Below are positions 10,318 through 23,300 of a DNA stretch of 64,000 nucleotides, one piece after another. Made by a program: the position numbers and the translations under genes. Location: contig OY829539.1 of NCBI GenBank assembly GCA_963691705.1, forward strand, positions 8,496,501 through 8,560,500, written 5' to 3'. This DNA comes from Viola odorata (Eukaryota > Streptophyta > Magnoliopsida > Malpighiales > Violaceae). The notes below the pieces were generated by a model. It saw only the letters and a program-made list of their open reading frames with translations. It had not been told where the DNA came from and searched no databases. Position 1 is the first letter of the stretch; every line of letters begins with the position of its first letter.

Positions 10318-12489
10318 AATTTCTCCATGTACTAATGTACTCGGATTGATATGCAAACTCTATTTTTGTGCTGTGTTATCTGCATTTTGAGTGACTAAAC
10401 ATATAGCCTTGTTTGCGAGCGAGTGAGTAAACACATATCTGGTGAGGGCTGCTCGTGACTAGGCCTGATGTGGAAAAGTTCTACCTTTGGGGTCGGTATC
10501 CCAATGCTTTAATGCAGGTGTGCATCTAGGCAGGAAGCGCCTTATCGAGACCTTGATAATTAACGGGTTTGATCATTCCAGTGCTTTGGTTGTTTGTGTT
10601 CATGTTTTGGGACAGTTTTTAATTTTGTGAATGCTCAAGGGCGAGCATTGGGCAGTGTGGGGATATTTGATTACATGTATTTTATGCATGTTTTTCCTTC
10701 CATTCTTACCTCGATTTAGGCCTTGATACTACTAATTCGCTCCTGTTTCCATCTTTATCGCAGATCAAGGCCAAGAAGGAGAAATGTGCGAAAAGACATA
10801 CTTTCTGGGCAATTTCAGAAGAGTTTAAGCTTCAAGACTAGCGTCGAGACCATAGACACCAATTTCTCCATGTACTAATGTACTCGGATTGATATGCAAA
10901 CTCTATTTTTGTGCTGTGTTATCTGCATTTTGAGTGACTAAACATATAGCCTTGTTTGCGAGCGAGTGAGTAAACACATATCTGGTGAGGGCTGCTCGTG
11001 ACTAGGCCTGATGTGGAAAAGTTCTACCTTTGGGGTCGGTATCCCAATGCTTTAATGCAGGTGTGCATCTAGGCAGGAAGCGCCTTATCGAGACCTGGAC
11101 AATTGACGGGTTTGATCATTCCAGTGCTTTGGTTGTTTGTGTTCATGTTTTGGTACTGTTTTTAATTTTGTGAATGCTCAAGGGCGACCATTGGGCAGTG
11201 TGGGGATATTTGATTACATGTATTTTATGAATGTTTTTCCTTCCATTCTTACCTCTATTTAGGCCTTGATACTACTAATTCGCTCGTGTTTCCATCTTTA
11301 TCGCAGATCAAGGCCAAGAAGCAGAAATGTGCTAAAAGACATACTTTCTGGGAAATTTCAGAAGAGTTTAAGCTTCAAGACTAGCGTCGAGACCATAGAC
11401 ACCAATTTCTCCATGTACTAATGTACTCGGATTGATATGCAAACTCTATTTTTGTGCTGTGTTATCTGCATTTTGAGTGACTAAACATATAGCCTTGTTT
11501 GCGAGCGAGTGAGTAAACACATATCTGGTGAGGGTTGCTCGTGACTAGGCCTGATATGGAAAAGTTCTACCTTTGGGGTCGGTATCCCAATGCTTTAATG
11601 CAGGTGTGCATCTAGGCAGGAAGCGCCTTATCGAGACCTGGACAATTGACGGGTTTGATCATTCCAGTGCTTTGGTTGTTTGTGTTCATGTTTTGGTACT
11701 GTTTTTAATTTTGTGAATGCTCAAGGGCGACCATTGGGCAGTGTAGGGATATTTGATTACATGTATTTTATGCATGTTTTTCCTTCCATTCTTACCTCGA
11801 TTTAGGCCTTGATACTACTAATTCGCTCGTGTTTCCATCTTTATCGCAGATCAAGGCCAAGAAGCAGAAATGTGCTAAAAGACATACTTTCTGAGCAATT
11901 TCAGAAGAGTTTAAGCTTCAAGACTAGCGTCGAGACCATAGACACCAATTTCTCCATGTACTAATGTACTCGGATTGATATGCAAACTCTATTTTTGTGC
12001 TGTGTTATCTGCATTTTGAGTGACTAAACATATAGCCTTGTTTGCGAGCGAGTGAGTAAACACATATCTGGTGAGGGCTGCTCGTGACTAGGCCTGATAT
12101 GGAAAAGTTCTACCTTTGGGGTCGGTATCCCAATGCTTTAATGCAGGTGTGCATCTAGGCAGGAAGCGCCTTACCGAGACCTGCACAATTGACGGGTTTG
12201 ATCATTCCAGTGCTTTGGTTGTTTGTGTTCATGTTTTGGTACTGTTTTTAATTTTGTGAATGCTCAAGGGCGACCATTGGGCAGTGTGGGGATATTTGAT
12301 TACATGTATTTTATGCATGTTTTTCCTTCCATTCTTACCTCGATTTAGGCCTTGATACTACTAATTCGCTCGTGTTTCCATCTTTATCGCAGATCAAGGC
12401 CAAGAAGCAGAAATGTGCTAAAAGACATACTTTCTGGGCAATTTCAGAAGAGTTTAAGCTTCAAGACTAGCGTCGAGACCATAGACACC
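10318..12489. repeat. A-B-C-D module, M20-M23
   Basis: Third copy of the tetramer module seen at 1 and 2716. M21 has private T396 (CTCTATTT). M23 (D) has C228 (CTTACCGAG), shared only with M28, and so is tied to the adjoining pentamer by a recent duplication. Confidence 0.88.
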
Positions 12490-15400
12490 AATTTCTCCAT
12501 GTACTAATGTACTCGGATTGATATGCAAACTCTATTTTTGTGCTGTGTTATCTGCATTTTGAGTGACTAAACATATAGCCTTGTTTGCGAGCGAGTGAGT
12601 AAACACATATCTGGTGAGGGCTGCTCGTGACTAGGCCTGATGTGGAAAAGTTCTACCTTTGGGGTCGGTATCCCAATGCTTTAATGCAGGTGTGCATCTA
12701 GGCAGGAAGCGCCTTATCGAGACCTTGATAATTAACGGGTTTGATCATTCCAGTGCTTTGGTTGTTTGTGTTCATGTTTTGGGACAGTTTTTAATTTTGT
12801 GAATGCTCAAGGGCGAGCATTGGGCAGTGTGGGGATATTTGATTACATGTATTTTATGCATGTTTTTCCTTCCATTCTTACCTCGATTTAGGCCTTGATA
12901 CTACTAATTCGCTCCTGTTTCCATCTTTATCGCAGATCAAGGCCTAGAAGGAGAAATGTGCGAAAAGACATACTTTCTGGGCAATTTCAGAAGAGTTTAA
13001 GCTTCAAGACTAGCGTCGAGACCATAGACACCAATTTCTCCATGTACTAATGTACTCGGATTGATATGCAAACTCTATTTTTGTGCTGTGTTATCTGCAT
13101 TTTGAGTGACTAAACATATAGCCTTGTTTGCGAGCGAGTGAGTAAACACATATCTGGTGAGGGCTGCTCGTGACTAGGCCTGATATGGAAAAGTTCTACC
13201 TTTGGGGTCGGTATCCCAATGCTTTAATGCAGGTGTGCATCTAGGCAGGAAGCGCCTTATCGAGACCTGGACAATTGACGGGTTTGATCATTCCAGTGCT
13301 TTGGTTGTTTGTGTTCATGTTTTGGTACTGTTTTTAATTTTGTGAATGCTCAAGGGCGACCATTGGGCAGTGTGGGGATATTTGATTACATGTATTTTAT
13401 GCATGTTTTTCCTTCCATTCTTACCTCGATTTAGGCCTTGATACTACTAATTCGCTCGTGTTTCCATCTTTATCGCAGATCAAGGCCAAGAAGCAGAAAT
13501 GTGCTAAAAGACATACTTTCTGAGCAATTTCAGAAGAGTTTAAGCTTCAAGACTAGCGTCGAGACCATAGACACCAATTTCTCCATGTACTAATGTACTC
13601 GGATTGATATGCAAACTCTATTTTTGTGCTGTGTTATCTGCATTTTGAGTGACTAAACATATAGCCTTGTTTGCGAGCGAGTGAGTAAACACATATCTGG
13701 TGAGGGCTGCTCGTGACTAGGCCTGATATGGAAAAGTTCTACCTTTGGGGTCGGTATCCCAATGCTTTAATGCAGGTGTGCATCTAGGCAGGAAGCGCCT
13801 TATCGAGACCTGGACAATTGACGGGTTTGATCATTCCAGTGCTTTGGTTGTTTGTGTTCATGTTTTGGTACTGTTTTTAATTTTGTGAATGCTCAAGGGC
13901 GACCATTGGGCAGTGTGGGGATATTTGATTACATGTATTTTATGCATGTTTTTCCTTCCATTCTTACCTCGATTTAGGCCTTGATACTACTAATTCGCTC
14001 CTGTTTCCATCTTTATCGCAGATCAAGGCCAAGAAGGAGAAATGTGCGAAAAGACATACTTTCTGGGCAATTTCAGAAGAGTTTAAGCTTCAAGACTAGC
14101 GTCGAGACCATAGACACCAATTTCTCCATGTACTAATGTACTCGGATTGATATGCAAACTCTATTTTTGTGCTGTGTTATCTGCATTTTGAGTGACTCAA
14201 CATATAGCCTTGTTTGCGAGCGAGTGAGTAAACACATATCTGGTGAGGGCTGCTCGTGACTAGGCCTGATATGGAAAAGTTCTACCTTTGGGGTCGGTAT
14301 CCCAATGCTTTAATGCAGGTGTGCATCTAGGCAGGAAGCGCCTTATCGAGACCTGGACAATTGACGGGTTTGATCATTCCAGTGCTTTGGTTGTTTGTGT
14401 TCATGTTTTGGTACTGTTTTTAATTTTGTGAATGCTCAAGGGCGACCATTGGGCAGTGTGGGGATATTTGATTACATGTATTTTATGCATGTTTTTCCTT
14501 CCATTCTTACCTCGATTTAGGCCTTGATACTACTAATTCGCTCGTGTTTCCATCTTTATCGCAGATCAAGGCCAAGAAGCAGAAATGTGCTAAAAGACAT
14601 ACTTTCTGAGCAATTTCAGAAGAGTTTAAGCTTCAAGACTAGCGTCGAGACCATAGACACCAATTTCTCCATGTACTAATGTACTCGGATTGATATGCAA
14701 ACTCTATTTTTGTGCTGTGTTATCTGCATTTTGAGTGACTAAACATATAGCCTTGTTTGCGAGCGAGTGAGTAAACACATATCTGGTGAGGGCTGCTCGT
14801 GACTAGGCCTGATATGGAAAAGTTCTACCTTTGGGGTCGGTATCCCAATGCTTTAATGCAGGTGTGCATCTAGGCAGGAAGCGCCTTACCGAGACCTGCA
14901 CAATTGACGGGTTTGATCATTCCAGTGCTTTGGTTGTTTGTGTTCATGTTTTGGTACTGTTTTTAATTTTGTGAATGCTCAAGGGCGACCATTGGGCAGT
15001 GTGGGGATATTTGATTACATGTATTTTATGCATGTTTTTCCTTCCATTCTTACCTCGATTTAGGCCTTGATACTACTAATTCGCTCGTGTTTCCATCTTT
15101 ATCGCAGATCAAGGCCAAGAAGCAGAAATGTGCTAAAAGACATACTTTCTGGGCAATTTCAGAAGAGTTTAAGCTTCAAGACTAGCGTCGAGACCATAGA
15201 CACCAATTTCTCCATGTACTAATGTACTCGGATTGATATGCAAACTCTATTTTTGTGCTGTGTTATCTGCATTTTGAGTGACTAAACATATAGCCTTGTT
15301 TGCGAGCGAGTGAGTAAACACATATCTGGTGAGGGCTGCTCGTGACTAGGCCTGATGTGGAAAAGTTCTACCTTTGGGGTCGGTATCCCAATGCTTTAAT

Positions 15401-17376
15401 GCAGGTGTGCATCTAGGCAGGAAGCGCCTTATCGAGACCTTGATAATTAACGGGTTTGATCATTCCAGTGCTTTGGTTGTTTGTGTTCATGTTTTGGGAC
15501 AGTTTTTAATTTTGTGAATGCTCAAGGGCGAGCATTGGGCAGTGTGGGGATATTTGATTACATGTATTTTATGCATGTTTTTCCTTCCATTCTTACCTCG
15601 ATTTAGGCCTTGATACTACTAATTCGCTCCTGTTTCCATCTTTATCGCAGATCAAGGCCTAGAAGGAGAAATGTGCGAAAAGACATACTTTCTGGGCAAT
15701 TTCAGAAGAGTTTAAGCTTCAAGACTAGCGTCGAGACCATAGACACCAATTTCTCCATGTACTAATGTACTCGGATTGATATGCAAACTCTATTTTTGTG
15801 CTGTGTTATCTGCATTTTGAGTGACTAAACATATAGCCTTGTTTGCGAGCGAGTGAGTAAACACATATCTGGTGAGGGCTGCTCGTGACTAGGCCTGATA
15901 TGGAAAAGTTCTACCTTTGGGGTCGGTATCCCAATGCTTTAATGCAGGTGTGCATCTAGGCAGGAAGCGCCTTATCGAGACCTGGACAATTGACGGGTTT
16001 GATCATTCCAGTGCTTTGGTTGTTTGTGTTCATGTTTTGGTACTGTTTTTAATTTTGTGAATGCTCAAGGGCGACCATTGGGCAGTGTGGGGATATTTGA
16101 TTACATGTATTTTATGCATGTTTTTCCTTCCATTCTTACCTCGATTTAGGCCTTGATACTACTAATTCGCTCGTGTTTCCATCTTTATCGCAGATCAAGG
16201 CCAAGAAGCAGAAATGTGCTAAAAGACATACTTTCTGAGCAATTTCAGAAGAGTTTAAGCTTCAAGACTAGCGTCGAGACCATAGACACCAATTTCTCCA
16301 TGTACTAATGTACTCGGATTGATATGCAAACTCTATTTTTGTGCTGTGTTATCTGCATTTTGAGTGACTAAACATATAGCCTTGTTTGCGAGCGAGTGAG
16401 TAAACACATATCTGGTGAGGGCTGCTCGTGACTAGGCCTGATATGGAAAAGTTCTACCTTTGGGGTCGGTATCCCAATGCTTTAATGCAGGTGTGCATCT
16501 AGGCAGGAAGCGCCTTATCGAGACCTGGACAATTGACGGGTTTGATCATTCCAGTGCTTTGGTTGTTTGTGTTCATGTTTTGGTACTGTTTTTAATTTTG
16601 TGAATGCTCAAGGGCGACCATTGGGCAGTGTGGGGATATTTGATTACATGTATTTTATGCATGTTTTTCCTTCCATTCTTACCTCGATTTAGGCCTTGAT
16701 ACTACTAATTCGCTCCTGTTTCCATCTTTATCGCAGATCAAGGCCAAGAAGGAGAAATGTGCGAAAAGACATACTTTCTGGGCAATTTCAGAAGAGTTTA
16801 AGCTTCAAGACTAGCGTCGAGACCATAGACACCAATTTCTCCATGTACTAATGTACTCGGATTGATATGCAAACTCTATTTTTGTGCTGTGTTATCTGCA
16901 TTTTGAGTGACTCAACATATAGCCTTGTTTGCGAGCGAGTGAGTAAACACATATCTGGTGAGGGCTGCTCGTGACTAGGCCTGATATGGAAAAGTTCTAC
17001 CTTTGGGGTCGGTATCCCAATGCTTTAATGCAGGTGTGCATCTAGGCAGGAAGCGCCTTATCGAGACCTGGACAATTGACGGGTTTGATCATTCCAGTGC
17101 TTTGGTTGTTTGTGTTCATGTTTTGGTACTGTTTTTAATTTTGTGAATGCTCAAGGGCGACCATTGGGCAGTGTGGGGATATTTGATTACATGTATTTTA
17201 TGCATGTTTTTCCTTCCATTCTTACCTCGATTTAGGCCTTGATACTACTAATTCGCTCGTGTTTCCATCTTTATCGCAGATCAAGGCCAAGAAGCAGAAA
17301 TGTGCTAAAAGACATACTTTCTGAGCAATTTCAGAAGAGTTTAAGCTTCAAGACTAGCGTCGAGACCATAGACACC
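11947..17376. repeat. Tandem duplication of five monomers (M23-27 and M28-32)
   Basis: 11947-14661 and 14662-17376 have the same type string D A E F E* and share the two private marks C228 (in D) and T456 (in A, giving a TAG in the coding-like stretch). No other monomer carries either mark. I saw no difference between the two 2715-bp copies. The shared rare variants show copying of the block as a unit rather than convergent mutation. Confidence 0.8.
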
Positions 17377-20300
17377 AATTTCTCCATGTACTAATGTACT
17401 CGGATTGATATGCAAACTCTATTTTTGTGCTGTGTTATCTGCATTTTGAGTGACTAAACATATAGCCTTGTTTGCGAGCGAGTGAGTAAACACATATCTG
17501 GTGAGGGCTGCTCGTGACTAGGCCTGATATGGAAAAGTTCTACCTTTGGGGTCGGTATCCCAATGCTTTAATGCAGGTGTGCATCTAGGCAGGAAGCGCC
17601 TTATCGAGACCTGGACAATTGACGGGTTTGATCATTCCAGTGCTTTGGTTGTTTGTGTTCATGTTTTGGTACTGTTTTTAATTTTGTGAATGCTCAAGGG
17701 CGACCATTGGGCAGTGTGGGGATATTTGATTACATGTATTTTATGCATGTTTTTCCTTCCATTCTTACCTCGATTTAGGCCTTGATACTACTAATTCGCT
17801 CGTGTTTCCATCTTTATCGCAGATCAAGGCCAAGAAGCAGAAATGTGCTAAAAGACATACTTTCTGGGCAATTTCAGAAGAGTTTAAGCTTCAAGACTAG
17901 CGTCGAGACCATAGACACCAATTTCTCCATGTACTAATGTACTCGGATTGATATGCAAACTCTATTTTTGTGCTGTGTTATCTGCATTTTGAGTGACTAA
18001 ACATATAGCCTTGTTTGCGAGCGAGTGAGTAAACACATATCTGGTGAGGGCTGCTCGTGACTAGGCCTGATGTGGAAAAGTTCTACCTTTGGGGTCGGTA
18101 TCCCAATGCTTTAATGCAGGTGTGCATCTAGGCAGGAAGCGCCTTATCGAGACCTTGATAATTAACGGGTTTGATCATTCCAGTGCTTTGGTTGTTTGTG
18201 TTCATGTTTTGGGACAGTTTTTAATTTTGTGAATGCTCAAGGGCGAGCATTGGGCAGTGTGGGGATATTTGATTACATGTATTTTATGCATGTTTTTCCT
18301 TCCATTCTTACCTCGATTTAGGCCTTGATACTACTAATTCGCTCCTGTTTCCATCTTTATCGCAGATCAAGGCCAAGAAGGAGAAATGTGCGAAAAGACA
18401 TACTTTCTGGGCAATTTCAGAAGAGTTTAAGCTTCAAGACTAGCGTCGAGACCATAGACACCAATTTCTCCATGTACTAATGTACTCGGATTGATATGCA
18501 AACTCTATTTTTGTGCTGTGTTATCTGCATTTTGAGTGACTCAACATATAGCCTTGTTTGCGAGCGAGTGAGTAAACACATATCTGGTGAGGGCTGCTCG
18601 TGACTAGGCCTGATATGGAAAAGTTCTACCTTTGGGGTCGGTATCCCAATGCTTTAATGCAGGTGTGCATCTAGGCAGGAAGCGCCTTATCGAGACCTGG
18701 ACAATTGACGGGTTTGATCATTCCAGTGCTTTGGTTGTTTGTGTTCATGTTTTGGTACTGTTTTTAATTTTGTGAATGCTCAAGGGCGACCATTGGGCAG
18801 TGTGGGGATATTTGATTACATGTATTTTATGCATGTTTTTCCTTCCATTCTTACCTCGATTTAGGCCTTGATACTACTAATTCGCTCGTGTTTCCATCTT
18901 TATCGCAGATCAAGGCCAAGAAGCAGAAATGTGCTAAAAGACATACTTTCTGAGCAATTTCAGAAGAGTTTAAGCTTCAAGACTAGCGTCGAGACCATAG
19001 ACACCAATTTCTCCATGTACTAATGTACTCGGATTGATATGCAAACTCTATTTTTGTGCTGTGTTATCTGCATTTTGAGTGACTAAACATATAGCCTTGT
19101 TTGCGAGCGAGTGAGTAAACACATATCTGGTGAGGGCTGCTCGTGACTAGGCCTGATATGGAAAAGTTCTACCTTTGGGGTCGGTATCCCAATGCTTTAA
19201 TGCAGGTGTGCATCTAGGCAGGAAGCGCCTTATCGAGACCTGGACAATTGACGGGTTTGATCATTCCAGTGCTTTGGTTGTTTGTGTTCATGTTTTGGTA
19301 CTGTTTTTAATTTTGTGAATGCTCAAGGGCGACCATTGGGCAGTGTGGGGATATTTGATTACATGTATTTTATGCATGTTTTTCCTTCCATTCTTACCTC
19401 GATTTAGGCCTTGATACTACTAATTCGCTCCTGTTTCCATCTTTATCGCAGATCAAGGCCAAGAAGGAGAAATGTGCGAAAAGACATACTTTCTGGGCAA
19501 TTTCAGAAGAGTTTAAGCTTCAAGACTAGCGTCGAGACCATAGACACCAATTTCTCCATGTACTAATGTACTCGGATTGATATGCAAACTCTATTTTTGT
19601 GCTGTGTTATCTGCATTTTGAGTGACTAAACATATAGCCTTGTTTGCGAGCGAGTGAGTAAACACATATCTGGTGAGGGCTGCTCGTGACTAGGCCTGAT
19701 ATGGAAAAGTTCTACCTTTGGGGTCGGTATCCCAATGCTTTAATGCAGGTGTGCATCTAGGCAGGAAGCGCCTTATCGAGACCTGGACAATTGACGGGTT
19801 TGATCATTCCAGTGCTTTGGTTGTTTGTGTTCATGTTTTGGTACTGTTTTTAATTTTGTGAATGCTCAAGGGCGACCATTGGGCAGTGTGGGGATATTTG
19901 ATTACATGTATTTTATGCATGTTTTTCCTTCCATTCTTACCTCGATTTAGGCCTTGATACTACTAATTCGCTCGTGTTTCCATCTTTATCGCAGATCAAG
20001 GCCAAGAAGCAGAAATGTGCTAAAAGACATACTTTCTGAGCAATTTCAGAAGAGTTTAAGCTTCAAGACTAGCGTCGAGACCATAGACACCAATTTCTCC
20101 ATGTACTAATGTACTCGGATTGATATGCAAACTCTATTTTTGTGCTGTGTTATCTGCATTTTGAGTGACTAAACATATAGCCTTGTTTGCGAGCGAGTGA
20201 GTAAACACATATCTGGTGAGGGCTGCTCGTGACTAGGCCTGATATGGAAAAGTTCTACCTTTGGGGTCGGTATCCCAATGCTTTAATGCAGGTGTGCATC

Positions 20301-23300
20301 TAGGCAGGAAGCGCCTTATCGAGACCTGGACAATTGACGGGTTTGATCATTCCAGTGCTTTGGTTGTTTGTGTTCATGTTTTGGTACTGTTTTTAATTTT
20401 GTGAATGCTCAAGGGCGACCATTGGGCAGTGTGGGGATATTTGATTACATGTATTTTATGCATGTTTTTCCTTCCATTCTTACCTCGATTTAGGCCTTGA
20501 TACTACTAATTCGCTCGTGTTTCCATCTTTATCGCAGATCAAGGCCAAGAAGCAGAAATGTGCTAAAAGACATACTTTCTGGGCAATTTCAGAAGAGTTT
20601 AAGCTTCAAGACTAGCGTCGAGACCATAGACACCAATTTCTCCATGTACTAATGTACTCGGATTGATATGCAAACTCTATTTTTGTGCTGTGTTATCTGC
20701 ATTTTGAGTGACTAAACATATAGCCTTGTTTGCGAGCGAGTGAGTAAACACATATCTGGTGAGGGCTGCTCGTGACTAGGCCTGATGTGGAAAAGTTCTA
20801 CCTTTGGGGTCGGTATCCCAATGCTTTAATGCAGGTGTGCATCTAGGCAGGAAGCGCCTTATCGAGACCTTGATAATTAACGGGTTTGATCATTCCAGTG
20901 CTTTGGTTGTTTGTGTTCATGTTTTGGGACAGTTTTTAATTTTGTGAATGCTCAAGGGCGAGCATTGGGCAGTGTGGGGATATTTGATTACATGTATTTT
21001 ATGCATGTTTTTCCTTCCATTCTTACCTCGATTTAGGCCTTGATACTACTAATTCGCTCCTGTTTCCATCTTTATCGCAGATCAAGGCCAAGAAGGAGAA
21101 ATGTGCGAAAAGACATACTTTCTGGGCAATTTCAGAAGAGTTTAAGCTTCAAGACTAGCGTCGAGACCATAGACACCAATTTCTCCATGTACTAATGTAC
21201 TCGGATTGATATGCAAACTCTATTTTTGTGCTGTGTTATCTGCATTTTGAGTGACTCAACATATAGCCTTGTTTGCGAGCGAGTGAGTAAACACATATCT
21301 GGTGAGGGCTGCTCGTGACTAGGCCTGATATGGAAAAGTTCTACCTTTGGGGTCGGTATCCCAATGCTTTAATGCAGGTGTGCATCTAGGCAGGAAGCGC
21401 CTTATCGAGACCTGGACAATTGACGGGTTTGATCATTCCAGTGCTTTGGTTGTTTGTGTTCATGTTTTGGTACTGTTTTTAATTTTGTGAATGCTCAAGG
21501 GCGACCATTGGGCAGTGTGGGGATATTTGATTACATGTATTTTATGCATGTTTTTCCTTCCATTCTTACCTCGATTTAGGCCTTGATACTACTAATTCGC
21601 TCGTGTTTCCATCTTTATCGCAGATCAAGGCCAAGAAGCAGAAATGTGCTAAAAGACATACTTTCTGAGCAATTTCAGAAGAGTTTAAGCTTCAAGACTA
21701 GCGTCGAGACCATAGACACCAATTTCTCCATGTACTAATGTACTCGGATTGATATGCAAACTCTATTTTTGTGCTGTGTTATCTGCATTTTGAGTGACTA
21801 AACATATAGCCTTGTTTGCGAGCGAGTGAGTAAACACATATCTGGTGAGGGCTGCTCGTGACTAGGCCTGATATGGAAAAGTTCTACCTTTGGGGTCGGT
21901 ATCCCAATGCTTTAATGCAGGTGTGCATCTAGGCAGGAAGCGCCTTATCGAGACCTGGACAATTGACGGGTTTGATCATTCCAGTGCTTTGGTTGTTTGT
22001 GTTCATGTTTTGGTACTGTTTTTAATTTTGTGAATGCTCAAGGGCGACCATTGGGCAGTGTGGGGATATTTGATTACATGTATTTTATGCATGTTTTTCC
22101 TTCCATTCTTACCTCGATTTAGGCCTTGATACTACTAATTCGCTCCTGTTTCCATCTTTATCGCAGATCAAGGCCAAGAAGGAGAAATGTGCGAAAAGAC
22201 ATACTTTCTGGGCAATTTCAGAAGAGTTTAAGCTTCAAGACTAGCGTCGAGACCATAGACACCAATTTCTCCATGTACTAATGTACTCGGATTGATATGC
22301 AAACTCTATTTTTGTGCTGTGTTATCTGCATTTTGAGTGACTCAACATATAGCCTTGTTTGCGAGCGAGTGAGTAAACACATATCTGGTGAGGGCTGCTC
22401 GTGACTAGGCCTGATATGGAAAAGTTCTACCTTTGGGGTCGGTATCCCAATGCTTTAATGCAGGTGTGCATCTAGGCAGGAAGCGCCTTATCGAGACCTG
22501 GACAATTGACGGGTTTGATCATTCCAGTGCTTTGGTTGTTTGTGTTCATGTTTTGGTACTGTTTTTAATTTTGTGAATGCTCAAGGGCGACCATTGGGCA
22601 GTGTGGGGATATTTGATTACATGTATTTTATGCATGTTTTTCCTTCCATTCTTACCTCGATTTAGGCCTTGATACTACTAATTCGCTCGTGTTTCCATCT
22701 TTATCGCAGATCAAGGCCAAGAAGCAGAAATGTGCTAAAAGACATACTTTCTGAGCAATTTCAGAAGAGTTTAAGCTTCAAGACTAGCGTCGAGACCATA
22801 GACACCAATTTCTCCATGTACTAATGTACTCGGATTGATATGCAAACTCTATTTTTGTGCTGTGTTATCTGCATTTTGAGTGACTAAACATATAGCCTTG
22901 TTTGCGAGCGAGTGAGTAAACACATATCTGGTGAGGGCTGCTCGTGACTAGGCCTGATATGGAAAAGTTCTACCTTTGGGGTCGGTATCCCAATGCTTTA
23001 ATGCAGGTGTGCATCTAGGCAGGAAGCGCCTTATCGAGACCTGGACAATTGACGGGTTTGATCATTCCAGTGCTTTGGTTGTTTGTGTTCATGTTTTGGT
23101 ACTGTTTTTAATTTTGTGAATGCTCAAGGGCGACCATTGGGCAGTGTGGGGATATTTGATTACATGTATTTTATGCATGTTTTTCCTTCCATTCTTACCT
23201 CGATTTAGGCCTTGATACTACTAATTCGCTCGTGTTTCCATCTTTATCGCAGATCAAGGCCAAGAAGCAGAAATGTGCTAAAAGACATACTTTCTGGGCA